Origin: Henricia sp. BOLD:AAB3569
Taxonomy: Eukaryota > Echinodermata > Asteroidea > Spinulosida > Echinasteridae
Reading direction: 5' to 3'
Length of the DNA: 64,000 nt
Assembly: GCA_037783545.1 (NCBI GenBank)
Contig: JBBELK010000620.1
Coordinates: 2,418,001 to 2,482,000 of the forward strand
Below, piece by piece: positions 33,250-44,890 of this stretch; the first letter of the stretch is position 1, and the number at the start of each line of letters is the position of its first letter. A program made the translations under genes and the position numbers. Under the pieces are notes generated by a model. That model ran no database searches, had not been told where the DNA came from, and saw only the letters and a list, made by a program, of their open reading frames with translations.

Positions 33250-33333
33250 TCAGAAGGACCCAAGAGACAAACCGTCATTCTATCTCGAAGAGGTTGCGAT
33301 TCGGCCCACATTTGGAAAAGAAAGCCAGATTTG
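33250..33333 (+). CDS. exon-like segment, 84 bp
   Basis: Strong acceptor (cctgtttgttttttag) and donor (TTG|GTAACA). All frames are open: phase 1 reads RRTQETNRHSISKRLRFG then PHLEKKARF (basic, nuclear-signal-like), phase 2 reads QKDPRDKPSFYLEEVAIRP. Phase 1 would join the exon at 26970-27006. Frame and gene remain uncertain; no family is recognised. Confidence 0.4.
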
Positions 33334-33428
33334 GTAACACTGTTTCACAAAATTTACTTTCATCAGTTGAACATTTAATAATCTTTGTTCTGCTTTTGTA
33401 GAAAAGGAAAAATAACTTTGAAGTCTAA

Positions 33429-34072
33429 AGGCGTGTTTCCATTGGACTTCTTTTTCCGCGCTCGCGGGAACTTTCCGCGACTCCCTGTAAACATTCCTTC
33501 CTGTAAAATCTCCCGTGCGTTCCCACTTACCATATATTTTACACGACGCGAGCGGAAAATTTAGCTATTCGGCTGGTCAATTGAGGGCGTGGTTTACATA
33601 ACCTTTGACATAACAGGATGTATGACATGCCATGCGATACACATATTGGCGCGAAATTTTCAAATTTCGTACAACTTCAATTAAACTTGCCATTATATTT
33701 TCGAAGAAAAGAGCATGAAAAAACACGTGCGTACGTACATACAGGGCCCGTACATAATAACCAGATTTTTTCGCGCAATGTGTGGTGGGATTGCACGATG
33801 CAGGAAGTGACGTCATCCATTTGGCATTTTACACAGCGGCAGCGGTAGTTCTACAGGGCGGCGCTGTTCCCATTGGACTTTTTGGGGGCCCTGTAAAACT
33901 CCCGCGGTTGAGCGGAAAGTTTCTGCGGCCTCTCTCGCCCTGTACTTTTTACATCGTGGTCGCGTTAACTTTACAGGGACGCTAATTCTCCGACGTCCCC
34001 ATTGGACTAAATTTTGTTACTCTGCCGCACAACCACGGGAGTTTAACCAAAAATAGTCCAATGGGAACACCT
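33429..34072. mobile_element. CCCATTGGAC element (copy 2)
   Basis: Same family as 25859-26541. It provides an uninterrupted version (cataataaccaga near 33754) of the site occupied in 42060-42947 by a mariner-like insert. Confidence 0.85.
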
Positions 34073-34079
34073 CAAATCC

Positions 34080-34375
34080 AGTGCCGATTGTAGAGACTAA
34101 ATTTTCGGTTGGTATAACTAAGTGACCTGCTGATTTGCAAACCCCGACTATGAAATTCCAATGTTAACAGAACAATCCTGCCATGTAGCAAAATTAATAA
34201 ACGCATGTAAAACAAACTCAAGAGTACATATACTATGGTAACTTCAATACCATTGTTCCACGTTTATGATTTTCTGATAACCCTGTGGCTTTCAGAGTGC
34301 AGTAACATGAAATATGACATTATCTACTTGGTACACATGTATTATTTTCTATGTCATGTTAAAAAGTCAATAAAT
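34080..34375. repeat. dispersed repeat, intact copy
   Basis: Matches 36457-36637 plus 37231-37365. Here the sequence runs without a break (catatactatggtaac), showing that 36638-37230 is an insertion in the other copy. Confidence 0.75.
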
Positions 34376-34441
34376 GTCACATAGCATATGATAGCATGCA
34401 AGCAAAAAGGCCAAACAAAAATTCAAGAAATTTTGTCTTAC

Positions 34442-34519
34442 CTTAACATATCGATGATAACATTTAAACATTCCCATTGCTGCTTCCTGATATTGCTTCT
34501 CTAGTACGTCATGCTGACA
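34442..34519 (-). CDS. gene B, exon 4
   Basis: A phase-0 frame of 26 codons, CQHDVLEKQYQEAAMGMFKC then YHRYVK, with donor AAG|GTAAGA and acceptor gtcgacttcag. An alternative acceptor ten bases upstream would change the entry phase to 2. The sequence has helical, coiled-coil-like character. Phase 0 on both sides joins exon 3 (46966-47064) and exon 5 (23466-23516). Confidence 0.55.
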
Positions 34520-34608
34520 CTGAAGTCGACTGGTGAAGAATAATGATGAAGTAAGAATAATGATGAAGAAAACCTGCCAAAAACAGGGCAGCCAGTCCAA
34601 AGGATCTC

Positions 34609-35358
34609 GGGCCTTTTCCCACTACCCACCTCCGACCCGGGTAACTTTTCTACCCGGGTAGCGGTAAATAACCCGGGTTACATTTAACCCGGAGTTTCTT
34701 TTAACACGACGTTAACCCGGAGAAGCACTTACCCAGGTCGTCTCTTACACGGGTACAACAGCGACCCTTTTCCCACGGCATTTCTGCATGCGCACGTACC
34801 CGGGTACACCAATCAGCACAAATACCCAGAAAACCATTGCGTGTGGAAAATCGATCGATCGATCAGGCTGCGCGCGCGCACACAAACATAACATACGACA
34901 CAGAAACATCGCTGGCAATTTTGCTGTTCAATAATATTTATGCTTTGTCACTGGCCTCACGGGTATTTTGTTGTAGGCCTACTCTACCTTCAGAAGAGTA
35001 TACCAGTTTGACAGTGAAATTCAAGCGCGGGCGCACTTGCAACATTTGACCCAATCACAAGAATTTAACTCGCTATAAATAGCCTACCCGGGTAGGCTAT
35101 TGTTGTCGTTCCCACGACAACCGTTAACCCAGAGAATCGTCTCAAGGTCGCCGTCAACACCGAGATTGGTGGGTTAACCCACCTCCCGAGCAGGGCTAGA
35201 AATTACCCGGGTTAAGTGTCATTTTTAGCCAGATAACCCGGGTAATTCGTAACCCCGAGATTTGCCGTGGGAAACGAACCCTTAACCCGGGTAATCTCGT
35301 GGTTAAATTTTTCTGTTACCCGGGTTAACTCGGAGTTAAAGTGCCGTGGGAAAATGCC
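34609..35358. mobile_element. element with GTTAACCCGG/ACCCGGGT arrays (family 1)
   Basis: Ends GGGCCTTTTCCCACTACC and GGCATTTTCCCACGGCAC bound 750 bp. Both arms are dense in acccgggt, gttaacccgg and their complements. The analogous 44556-45986 element has similar ends and motif but different interior sequence. Confidence 0.75.
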
Positions 35359-36010
35359 TCTCTATTACTAGTATCGGGGAAGGAATTTCACAGAGACCAA
35401 CGAGGCAAGATGGCCACAGTCTGTCTTGTTCTCCGGCTTGGGCTTGATGATTTTTTTTTTATGTCATGTCCATAACCCCTTCAATCACATGTGTACATTT
35501 GTGGATATTTGTGACCGACTCTGGCAAAACCCGACGCTTCTCGGCATTTCCCATTACGTGATATGGGCCCACAACCTTAACAAATGGCCTCTGGGACCAA
35601 CTTGAAAATTTGGCAGAATCAACATCGGGATACATTCAAGATTTGTTTTGTTGTTTGAACTGTCTCAAAATTCCTCATATTATTGAAAAAAAAAAAATAA
35701 TCAACTAGTTTGTCAAACTTTAAAGACCAATAGCTCCATTTCACTTTATCTGATCTGTCATACTTTAATTGGTCATAACTTCGCCAAAAATTATCAGAAT
35801 TTCCTCAAACATGTTTTAAAAGATACCTTTTTGTATGCACACTAAGCTGATACCAAAACTAAAATTTTGAATTTTCATCACAAGTGTTAGGTTTTGCTGG
35901 AGCCGGTCACATTTATTGAAAGGGGTTTCTTTATTTGTCCTCTGACTAAAGAGGATAAATAAGAGCAACATACATGTATCAACATGGTTGGAGATGATTT
36001 TGGGGCTGGA
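35359..36010. other. unassigned gene B intron sequence
   Basis: About 650 bp, AT-rich, with no secure exon; a decayed TTTCACACTT-type element end follows near 36026-36110. Confidence 0.35.
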
Positions 36011-36456
36011 TCTACACTAAAGGTCTTTCACACTTAAAAAATATCGGGGTTGACGTGGAGTTGAAAAAGCGACGTTTCACACTTGAGAAATTTCAACCCC
36101 GAGATTATTTCTTATTTTACACCCTATGCTATGATACGAAAGGTGCGTTCAACATGGCAGGCTCCCAAAATGGTGTGAAAATAATCAACGACATAAAAAT
36201 AAAAATTACAAAATGTTTAATTGTACCTGATAACAGCTCTCTGCCTTTCAAACTCCCTTTGCTGCAAAAAAAACAAAAATATTTATTTTAGCTTCAGAGA
36301 TTTTACAAAAACAAAACCAAAGAATCATGAAATAAGATGGTCTTGTAAACACCTTTTGTTCCAATATGTCTTTATGAAAATTATTAGTTGTCCAAAGTTG
36401 TCAACAAAGCGTAGAAAGGGGGAGGGGGGTCGAGGGCCGTGTGGGACTTTACATGC

Positions 36457-37365
36457 CTCAAATATAGTGCCGATTGTAGAGACTGAATTTTCCTCTAAGT
36501 GCCGGTTGGTAGAACTAAGTGCCCCGCTGATTTGCGAACCCCGACTATTACATTCCAACGGTGGCAGAACAAAATCCTGCCATGTAGCAAAATTAATAAA
36601 CGCATGTAAAACAAACTCAAGAGTACATGTACTACGGCATCCTCTTGCAACAGTGCCCCCTTTAACGCACTCCCCAACTCCTGCGTACAGTGGCCCTGTT
36701 GAAAAAGGCCCCATTTGGCGGTGGGACTAGCGACAGAAATCTTGTCGCCTCTGCTGGACCAATCAGGACGTTTGCAGTGCATTGCAGCACGATTGCAGGA
36801 ATTCAAATGTAACGCGCGCAGATTGTAAACACCGTGCATGCATGTGATACATGTACTCGGTAATGCTGGCCGTTGTCCGCGTCGGCGATTGGCTGCTATT
36901 TAAAGCATACTGGGGAATCCGTTCCATTACATTCGTCAGCATGCATCCCTGTTATTAATTTGAAAAACTGCGGAGAAAATAAGGTTCGTCATTGGAAAGT
37001 TTGGTAGGAATGGGACAGTCATAAGGAACGGAACCCAATACAATTTTTGGAAAGTATAGAAATTGTTTCTTTTCGGCATAACATGACCGAATTGATTAAA
37101 TTACATCAAAATGACTCGGGCGTGAGTTGGCTCAAGACAACAGCCGGCTCACTCCACAGATTTGCGTGTATTTCCTCAGGGTATTGTCACGTCGCTTTGC
37201 AGAGTGGAAATTCCCCGAGATCTCAGGATGGTACTACGGTAACTTCAATACCATTGTTTCACGTTGATAATTTTTCTGATAACCCTGTGGCTTTCAAAGT
37301 GCAGCAACATGAAATATGACATTATCTCTTTGGTATTATTTTCTTTGTCATGTTAAAAAGTCATC
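36457..37365. repeat. dispersed repeat split by a 593-bp insertion
   Basis: Second copy of 34080-34375, interrupted at 36638-37230. The insert is flanked by identical GTACTACGG (36629-36637 and 37231-37239), a 9-bp duplication. The insert shows a CCAAT-like and TATA-like pair (gattggctgctatttaaag near 36888) and a short ORF, but no recognisable termini. Confidence 0.7.
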
Positions 37366-37439
37366 CATAAATACCTTACACAGTTTACAAATCCCTATTG
37401 GCTGAAAGTACATCACGTGGACAGTTTTAAACAAGCGAT

Positions 37440-38220
37440 AAAGGCACAGTCAGTCTTAAACACTTTGGAGCCTGGCTAGCGGCCGCACCTGCACCTCTGG
37501 TCGGCGCGTATGGAACACACACATGCACACAGAAACTGCATGCTCCCGAAAGCAAATTGTGCACTGTGACAAGTACCCAGTCCTGCGCTTGTTCTCCCAA
37601 ACAATCATGGACGTTTTAGGGAGGTCTAACAAAGAGAACAATATCGTCCGCGATTGGCAAGCGAACGTCCGCGATTCGCTCCTGTACAAAACCAACGAGA
37701 GTAAGGAAAAATAGACTATGTCCAAACAAAAGAGGAACAAAGGGACGTCCGCGATTGTATGTGGATTCGCAGATCAGTGTGCGTGCGCGTACAACAAGCT
37801 TGCATTATGTGTAACGCGCGTGATTTAACAAAAACATATCGATGCACAGCTACCATAGCCGGTTTTAAATGGATTGTTTAAAACTGACCAAACCTACTTT
37901 TAATCCCATTCATAAATACCTTTTTGCATAAATCGGTAAAAACTCACCAAAATTAGCTCGTCATTTTGCCATGTTTTGCATTCACCCGCTACACCCACAG
38001 TGTCAACACTGCGTTCGTACAATTGCTAGCTGTGCATCAATATGTTTTTGTTCGATCGCGCGCGTTACACATAATGCACTGTAAAATGTTGATATTTCAC
38101 GGTAGTAAAAAAAATGTTGATAATAGTAATTCGGGGGGAGGGAAAGGGGGTCTTGAAAAATACTATGCTCTGTAGAACCGTGAAAATTTTGACAACTTTG
38201 TACGGCCCTTAGTATTATAA
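37440..38220. repeat. diverged TA-GACC relative and GGCCC repeat fragment
   Basis: 37446-38075 resembles the interior of 31743-32303 (acacacatgcacacagaaactg, gcgcgttacacata) with rearrangement. 38085-38215 is a fragment of the family at 62421. Confidence 0.5.
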
Positions 38221-38251
38221 ATATGAATTGTTATATCAAGGTCGTGCATTT

Positions 38252-38688
38252 CACGGGTCGAAATTAACCTGAATTCCATGCTGGTCAGAAGGATCAGTAG
38301 ATAAGAGAACTCTACTGGTCCTGCTGATAATTTGGTGGTCCACTGGTGCTTTTCAAAAAGGCACCGAGATACTGCAATACTTTCTGGTTTAAGGTCATTA
38401 AGTGCAGGATGGATGGGATTGCTTTTTGATCCAACACTGGGGCATGTCTAGAGAGATCGGAGAAAGAAGTGTAGTTATCTGAAAATGTCTAGAGCGATCA
38501 GGAATTGTTTGTGGTAACTAGGAATTCTTTGCAGAAATGTTTACTGTGGATTCAGCATGAGGGAATGTTTCCATGAGTCATGAAATGTTTTCACTGGTCC
38601 ATCGGACCAGTGCTTGTGACAGATCTAGTGGTCCTTCTGATTTTGTACTGGTCTCGGACCACGGGACCAGTGTTAATTTCGACCCCTG
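38252..38688. mobile_element. hAT-like element with TGGTCC arrays
   Basis: Ends CACGGGTCGAAATTAAC and CAGGGGTCGAAATTAAC bound 437 bp, with many actggtcc / ggaccagt words near each end. Same layout as 7240-7952, different motif. Confidence 0.7.
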
Positions 38689-38944
38689 CTACAATATACA
38701 TGTAGCATCAAGATTGAGGTAGACAACGTGTGGGTTTATCAACGCTTTGATTTTATCAAGGAAATACACGCTGAAAGACGGTTGCTCCCATCACGGGCCC
38801 AAATCTTGAATACTTTAAGCCCGGGTTACCTACAAACCTGTCAGTTTGCACAGGAAGTATTACAAGTTGTACCAATAATAGAAAGCACGTGGAGTGGCAA
38901 GTGATCCATTGTACATGTAAGCTTGGGTGCACTTTGCGGTTCAA

Positions 38945-39003
38945 GCATGGAGGGGAAGGGGGAAGGGGGAAAGCATGGAGGGGAAGGGGGAAGGGGGAAA
39001 ACG
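38945..39003. repeat. G-rich 30-bp tandem duplication
   Basis: Two copies of agcatggaggggaaggggga-type sequence in tandem. Confidence 0.8.
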
Positions 39004-39098
39004 GAGGGCTGGGGGTCGATCAGTTGGTGGCAACTAACATGCAGCTAGGAGACTCGACACTCGGGAGTAAATTAAGCACCCAAAACTTGTGATTTCAG

Positions 39099-39917
39099 AG
39101 ACCCTGGATTGTGAGAGTCCCGCAAACCATGGAGGTAGTCTTGGCCCAAGACTACTCTAGTCGATATTGGTTTGTGTACGCGTTGGCCATTCCCAGTAGT
39201 GCGCCCTCTTGCAGCACTAACTGGCCAGCCTTTTGCTCACTAGAGTAGTCTTGGGAATCTCTCCCGGAAGGTTTAACTTTTTCTTTGTTTTTGCCTAGGC
39301 TTTCCTAGGGAACCAATCAGCGAGTGACCCAAATACAGCAGCGCGTCGGAATGCAGCGAGCGCGACCTAGATACAGCGCGTGACCCAAATACACCGCGTG
39401 CACGCGCTTCGAATGGTTTGAAAAATATAAGGCGGCTTACAAGAATCATCGAACATGATCGTTTTATCGTTGCTAATATTTTCGGTGGCATAATTTTCTT
39501 GGCAAATGTTTGCGAATCTATTTACAAACATGTTTGCAAAGGCGTATGACATCGCAAAATACATTTGTTTATGAAGATAATTGCGACATTGCAAATATTT
39601 GCAAAGATATCTGTGGTATGCCATGTCCCTTGTGTGCCATCATAAAACCCCTTTGCAGCTATTTACATAAAACGGTACCGCCCCCAATGCTGAACTTCCA
39701 GGAGAGATTCCCAAGACTACTCTAGTGAGCAAAGGGCTGGCCAGTTAGTGCTGCAAGAGGGTGCACTACTGGGAATGGCCAACTCGTACACAAACCAATA
39801 TCGACTAGAGTAGTCTTGGGCCAAGACTACCATGGAGGAAGAAAGTTCTTTCTTTATATGAGCAATAGAGTACTAAAGCGAAAACGTCACCGGCCTTTGT
39901 GTTTAATAAAGGTTTAG
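39099..39917 (+). CDS. possible exon interrupted by a mobile element
   Basis: After an acceptor (acttgtgatttcag), an open frame (phase 1: TLDCESPANHGG) is broken at 39136 by a 694-bp element and resumes at 39839 (RKFFLYMSNRVLKRKRHR) to a stop near 39917. Phase 0 would instead read RPWIVRVPQTMEEESSFFI and stop. Phase 1 is compatible with the segment at 33250-33333. The exon status is speculative, based on one splice signal and continuity across the insertion. Confidence 0.3.
39136..39829. mobile_element. large inverted-repeat element, 9-bp duplication
   Basis: Arms of about 140 bp (TAGTCTTGGCCCAAGACTA outward, itself palindromic) are nearly identical. The element is flanked by CCATGGAGG at 39127-39135 and 39830-39838. 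A 9-bp duplication is typical of Mutator-like transposases, though this is inferred. The interior has no recognised gene. Confidence 0.85.
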
Positions 39918-40449
39918 TGAAGTGAAAATGATCAACCATTTGTTTTTATACACGAATCAGAAGATCAAAGTGTTGCAGACAAAGGGGCAAACTCAAATTT
40001 GTTTTCATTTCAGAAAGAAGTGACCTTTTCTCTACTTTAAAATTGTCTTGACAGACGAGGCCGCTGTTTATTGCTAATGGAGGGAACCCACAGTTGAAAA
40101 ACAAAGAAAGAACATTACATTTCAAATAGTAACAGTAGCCTACTGATCCATTTCTGACCCAAACAAACTTGTTGGGATTGTTGCAAATGACATACTAAAC
40201 AAACTCAGTAAACTGTTACAGATCATAACACCAAGAAGTCACTAAAAAATATGTGAACTGGCTCGTCAACTTACAATACTAATGGGAGCCAATATCGACC
40301 ATTGACAATTAAAGCATACCATATCTCATACATATTTCCGTCTTGGTCTGAAACCACTTACCGGTGACATTCTGTTTTTTAATATGTATGAGATATGGTA
40401 AAAACACTTTATGAATTATTTTATATATTTATATTTATTACCTATCTAT
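39918..40449. other. unassigned; short inverted repeat
   Basis: Contains ataccatatctcatacatat (40316) inverted at 40383 (atatgtatgagatatggta), spanning about 85 bp. Otherwise nothing recognised. Confidence 0.4.
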
Positions 40450-40716
40450 GATTGGATAAACAGGCTTCCGAGCTACAGTGAATATCACTTTTGTTTATCC
40501 TGGCCGTCTAGATAGGCTCGTTTTGTCTACTTTCTCCTTCCACCCCCTACTTCCTTTCATCCCCGCCTCATCCCTCCTTCCCTTAATCCTTACTTCTCCC
40601 CTTCCCTTCCAAAAACTGATCTATAAGTTCATTTTGTTTGTAATTGTTATTTTTGTATTTGTACATGCATCTTGTCTATATTATGGCCGAATAAATAAAT
40701 AATAATAATAATAATA
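40450..40716 (+). mobile_element. possible LINE 3' end with (AAT)n tail
   Basis: Ends attatggccgaataaataaa followed by AAT repeats, the usual shape of a LINE 3' terminus. No coding part is recognised. Confidence 0.4.
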
Positions 40717-41348
40717 AATGACAAAAACTTTTGTACACAAGTCAACGGAGATTTCCTCTGTTGTCCTGAGATGACATCACAGATTTGCTCATGAATATGG
40801 AAATTCATTAGCATAAAACAAAACAAAAAACTTGCAATTACACTGTACACCAAAACGGAACAATCAAATTTTCTGAAATTTACCGAAATGTGTAAAACAC
40901 ACCCTCTACTATTATTATATTTAATAAAAACCCTATTTCACACGTCCTTTAAGGTTACTGGGTATACACTAAAACCATTGAATTGTATCACTGCGCTTCA
41001 GCAATGGATGTTTGAGATTACTGGTGAATGTTTAGAACCAGTTACTCTGGTAATGATGTCACACTTTAGTAGTTTATTCATTGGAGAAAGAGATAGCTTT
41101 TAAATGACTAACAAAAAGTAGAATCTGCATATCAAAAATGTTTAAATAATACACAAACATGTTAAGATGCGTAGCTGACAAAATACATATGCAGCAGTAA
41201 AACAAGACAACGCCGGAGAAATCTATTTCAGGGATCTTTTTAGTGCGTTATCACAACATAATAATGGACCTGAAGGCAGAGCAATTAGCATGCTAAAATG
41301 CCTTGCTAAGGAACACAAATACCATGATGGGGGCTTGAACAAAAAGTA

Positions 41349-41985
41349 GCAGCCGATTTCACAAAGCACTAAGGAAGGATCACTCATCTTATCTTGGGAC
41401 GTTGGTATGGGAATTAGGATGCAATGAACTTGTCTTAACTTTTGTGAAATCGATCCCAGGTCTCAGTGTCTAGTTGATAATTTGTACTAACTGGCGAGAC
41501 CTGTTATTTGATTTAAATACATGACCTGGGGCCGATTTCACAAAGTGCTAAGACGCGTCTAAAGAACGTTCACTCGTCTTATCTTGGGATGTTGGTATGG
41601 GAATTAGGAAAATGAGTCACAAGTCGCGCTGGCTAGTATTCTTTTTGCGACCATAAAAAGAAATCCGCGGCAAATCCACGCTCAATAAAATACCAAAACA
41701 CAATGGAAATTCCTGGCGGTGCCCAGATACCGCCTGGAATGTCTGTGTTCCCCCTGGAATGTCTGTGTTACGCCTGGAATTTCTTTTGTGTTTAGGTATT
41801 TTAATGAGCGTAGAAATGCCACAGATTTCTTTTCATGGTCGCAAAAAGAATACTAGCCAGCGTGACTTGTGACTCATTTTCGTAGAGCCCGTCACATTTT
41901 ACAAAGCGCTAAGATGGTCATATGAAGGGTCACTCTTCTTATCTTGGGACATTGGTATGGGAATTAGGATGCATTGAAATGGTTA
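41349..41985. repeat. TTTCACAAAG repeats with nested palindrome
   Basis: The phrase cgatttcacaaag ... cttatcttgggac ... ggtatgggaattagg occurs at about 41349, 41530 and 41890. The second and third are ends of one element split by the palindromic insert 41609-41880, which carries cgcctggaatgtc units. Confidence 0.65.
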
Positions 41986-42059
41986 TCTAAGCCATTGGGT
42001 TACGGAACTCCAAATGGGTATCAGTGACTATTTCATTGTATGTAGCAAAAGGCGTGTTC

Positions 42060-42947
42060 CCATTAGACTTGTGTTCCCATTAGACTTCTTTTCCTGCGCC
42101 CTCGCGGGAACTTTCCGCGACTCCCTGTAAACACTCCTTCCTGTAAATCTCCCGTGCGTTCCCACTTACCATATATTTTACACGACGCGAACGGAAAATT
42201 TAGCTACTCGGCTGGCCATATGTGGTCAATTGAGGGCGTGGTTTACATAACCTTTGACCTAACAGGATGTTTGACATGCCATGCGATACACATATTGGCG
42301 CGAAATTAATAATTGTGTGCATGCTGCACAAAACCCAATCAAATTTCGAACAACTTCGATTAAACTTGCCATTATATTTGCGAAGAAAAAAGCATGAAAA
42401 AACACGTGCGTACGTACAGTGCCCATACATAATACTGTAAAAGCTGAAATATTCGCAGTGGTTTTATTTTCGCGCATTTCGCGCACCAGACAGAGCCCGC
42501 GAAAATAACAACCCGCGAAAATATTGTTTGCAACAATTGTGGCAATCCCTGTTAAGGTGACATAATTTCCATCCGCGAAAATAACAACTCGCGAAAATGT
42601 CAGTGATGTTGAAATGCGCGAAAATATCTGTACGCGAAAATATTGGCTTTTACAGTAACCAGAATTCTTTCTCGGAATGAGTGGTGGGATTGCACGATGC
42701 AGGAAGTGACGTCATCCATTTGGCATTTTACACAGCGGCAGCGGTAGTTCTACAGGGCGGCACTGTTCCCATTGGACTTTTCGAGGGCCCTGTAAAACTC
42801 CTGCGGTTGAGCGGAAAGTTTCCGCAGCCTCTCTCGCCCTGTACGTTTTACATCGTGGTTGCGGTAACTTTACAGGGACGCTAATTTTGTTATTCTCCCG
42901 CACAACCACAGGAGTTTAACCAAAAATAGTCCAATGGGAACACCACT
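42060..42947. mobile_element. CCCATTGGAC element (copy 3), interrupted
   Basis: Family of 25859-26541, flanked by AAA on both sides (42057-42059, 42948-42950). It is split by a mariner-like MITE at 42435-42655. Confidence 0.9.
42435..42655. mobile_element. mariner-like MITE with CGCGAAAATA arrays (copy 1)
   Basis: Ends CTGTAAAAGC and GCTTTTACAG flanked by TA. The 221 bp contain about eight cgcgaaaata / tattttcgcg units. Sister copies of the host element (26215, 33754) read cataataacca, the exact pre-insertion site. Copy 2: 49696-50260. Confidence 0.93.
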
Positions 42948-43041
42948 AAAGTCTTTATCTCCCAAATTATCACACATATTTGGCATACACCCCCATCTCC
43001 TTTTTATCAACTGTAATAATAACTCATCGGTGCCAATGCAC

Positions 43042-43185
43042 TCTGTCATCCAAGATGCCTCAGGACAATAAATCCCCCGAGGGATCGACAAAAGGTTATC
43101 AAGATTTTATCATTCTGATGACAACACTGCAATTCCTCCAGGAAATTGCCAAGGGTCCAGAAATATTTTGGTCAGTACAAACATC
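43042..43185 (+). CDS. exon-like open segment
   Basis: An open frame (MPQDNKSPEGSTKGYQDFII, then LMTTLQFLQEIAKGPEIFW) ends at a possible donor (ACATCA|GTAAAT). The start could be the ATG at 43053 or an acceptor at ...atccaag. It is more protein-like than its surroundings but has no confirmed splice partner and no recognised family. Confidence 0.3.
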
Positions 43186-43371
43186 AGTAAATAATCAGTA
43201 TAGGATAGTAGTCTGAGGCAGGTCATGTCGTTAACCTCCAATTTGGGGAGAAAATAGCAAAGGAATGAATTTATAGAGCATTCACGATGAGTCAATTTAG
43301 CCAACTGAAACTCATATCTGCGCTGACATCTTTCCGGTGTTATCAGAAAAATGTTTTAGAGTATTTTATTA

Positions 43372-43865
43372 AGGCCCGTTTACACTCGATTCGCCTTTGC
43401 CGAATCGAACTCCGCAATTTCCAAAAAGGCGAGTTCAAGCTGGGTAGGCACTAAGTGTAAACGCAAAAGGTAAATTGAAAAAGGCGGATCAGACCCGGGT
43501 CTAATTCGCCTTTTTCAAGTCACCTTTGGGGTAGGGTTGAACCCCACAATTGCTGGATTCAACCCCGCAATTGTCAAGGTCGCATGTAGTGTAAACGCTA
43601 CCCGAATACAGATTCGGCAATTTGAGTGTCCTTGGGGCAGTGCCCGCCGTGTGGTAGATTTAATTGACCAATCTGGTACCAGTTCGCAACACCTAACAAC
43701 TCACGCATGCGCTGCAGTTACAATTAGTGGTGACTTTTGCGGTTTCTGAAGGCGAGTTGAAGCCGGATCGAGGTGTCGTGTAAACGCAGCAAATTTTCAG
43801 TTTTGTGGTCGCAATAAAAATGCTGGGTCTGTATCCACCTTTGCCTGTTCGAGTATAAACACGGT
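43372..43865. mobile_element. GGCAAAGG-type element (copy 3)
   Basis: Family of 4928-5390 with clean TTA duplications (43369-43371, 43866-43868), supporting Harbinger-type insertion for this family. Confidence 0.88.
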
Positions 43866-43959
43866 GTTAGTTTCCAACTGAGCTATGAGGCACAGTGGTG
43901 TACTCCCCAAGAACCTTATTCAGTTTTAATGATGGTTTCAGCGTCGAAGAGTGGGCATA

Positions 43960-44379
43960 AGGCATGTTCCCATTGGACTTTCTTTTCCGCTGCCTCGCGG
44001 AAAGCTACCGCGACCTTTAGTAACATTCCTTCGTGTAATCTTCCCATGCGTTCCTATTTGCAATTGCTTTCAGTGCCCATGCGGAAAGCTACCGCGACCT
44101 TGCAGTAAATTTTTGCTGTGCAGGCCTATAGTTTACTGCAGGGTCGTGTTCATTTTACAGGGCGAAACTGTTCCCATTGGACTTTTCGAGGGCCCTGTAA
44201 AACTCCTGTGGCTGAGCGGAAGGTTTCCGCGGCCTCTCTCGCCCTGTAAGTTTTACATCGTGGTCTCGGTAACTTTACAGGGACGCTAATTCTCCATGCG
44301 TCCTCATTGGACTAAATTTTGTTACTCTCCCGCACAACCACGTGAGTTTTACCAAAAATAGTCCAATGGGAACACCACT
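43960..44379. mobile_element. CCCATTGGAC element (copy 4, short)
   Basis: Ends AGGCATGTTCCCATTGG and AGTGGTGTTCCCATTGG; flanks ATA and TTA. 420 bp and closely similar to 30625-31016. Confidence 0.85.
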
Positions 44380-44890
44380 TTAGTTTTACTTTTGAAATGC
44401 TAATTTACTTGTTTTAGAACTGCAACTTCGTTAATAAAAATAATATGTTAGCTCAGCGATGGTGAGTCAAGGCAACAAGCAAGACACAATCAACATGGAA
44501 AACCATTTTTTTTTCCAGTGTGATTATAAAAATAATAATAATAATAGCAATCTTATACCCTTTTCCCACTACAAACTGCTTAACCCGGAGATTTGCCGCC
44601 CCGGGTTAAGCTTTTCTTACCCCGGGGTTCGTTAACCCCGAGTTCTGTTCCCATTTGTTTCGTTAACCCGGAGTTTCGGCAAACCCGGGGCGAGCTTGCC
44701 CCGGGTTAACGCGGTGCGGTTTCCCACTACACGCGGACTGGAAATGACGGAGTGCGCGAGTTGGTCCCGCAATTGTTTTGCACTGGCTTGTCGCCAAGCA
44801 ACGGGTCCTTTTTTCGCGCCACAAGACATCGGTAAATATGATCCCACCATTCGACACATGCGTTCGTTTCGCTGCACTGCCCTTTACAGT

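Noticed and set aside
36325..36839. Minus-strand ORFs of 114-129 codons
   Set aside because: They span the border between a dispersed repeat and the 593-bp insertion, so they cannot be ancestral coding sequence.
38085..38220. Apparent protein-like repeats around gggggagggaaaggggg
   Set aside because: Fragment of the GGGGCCGTCCAA repeat family with low-complexity G/A sequence.
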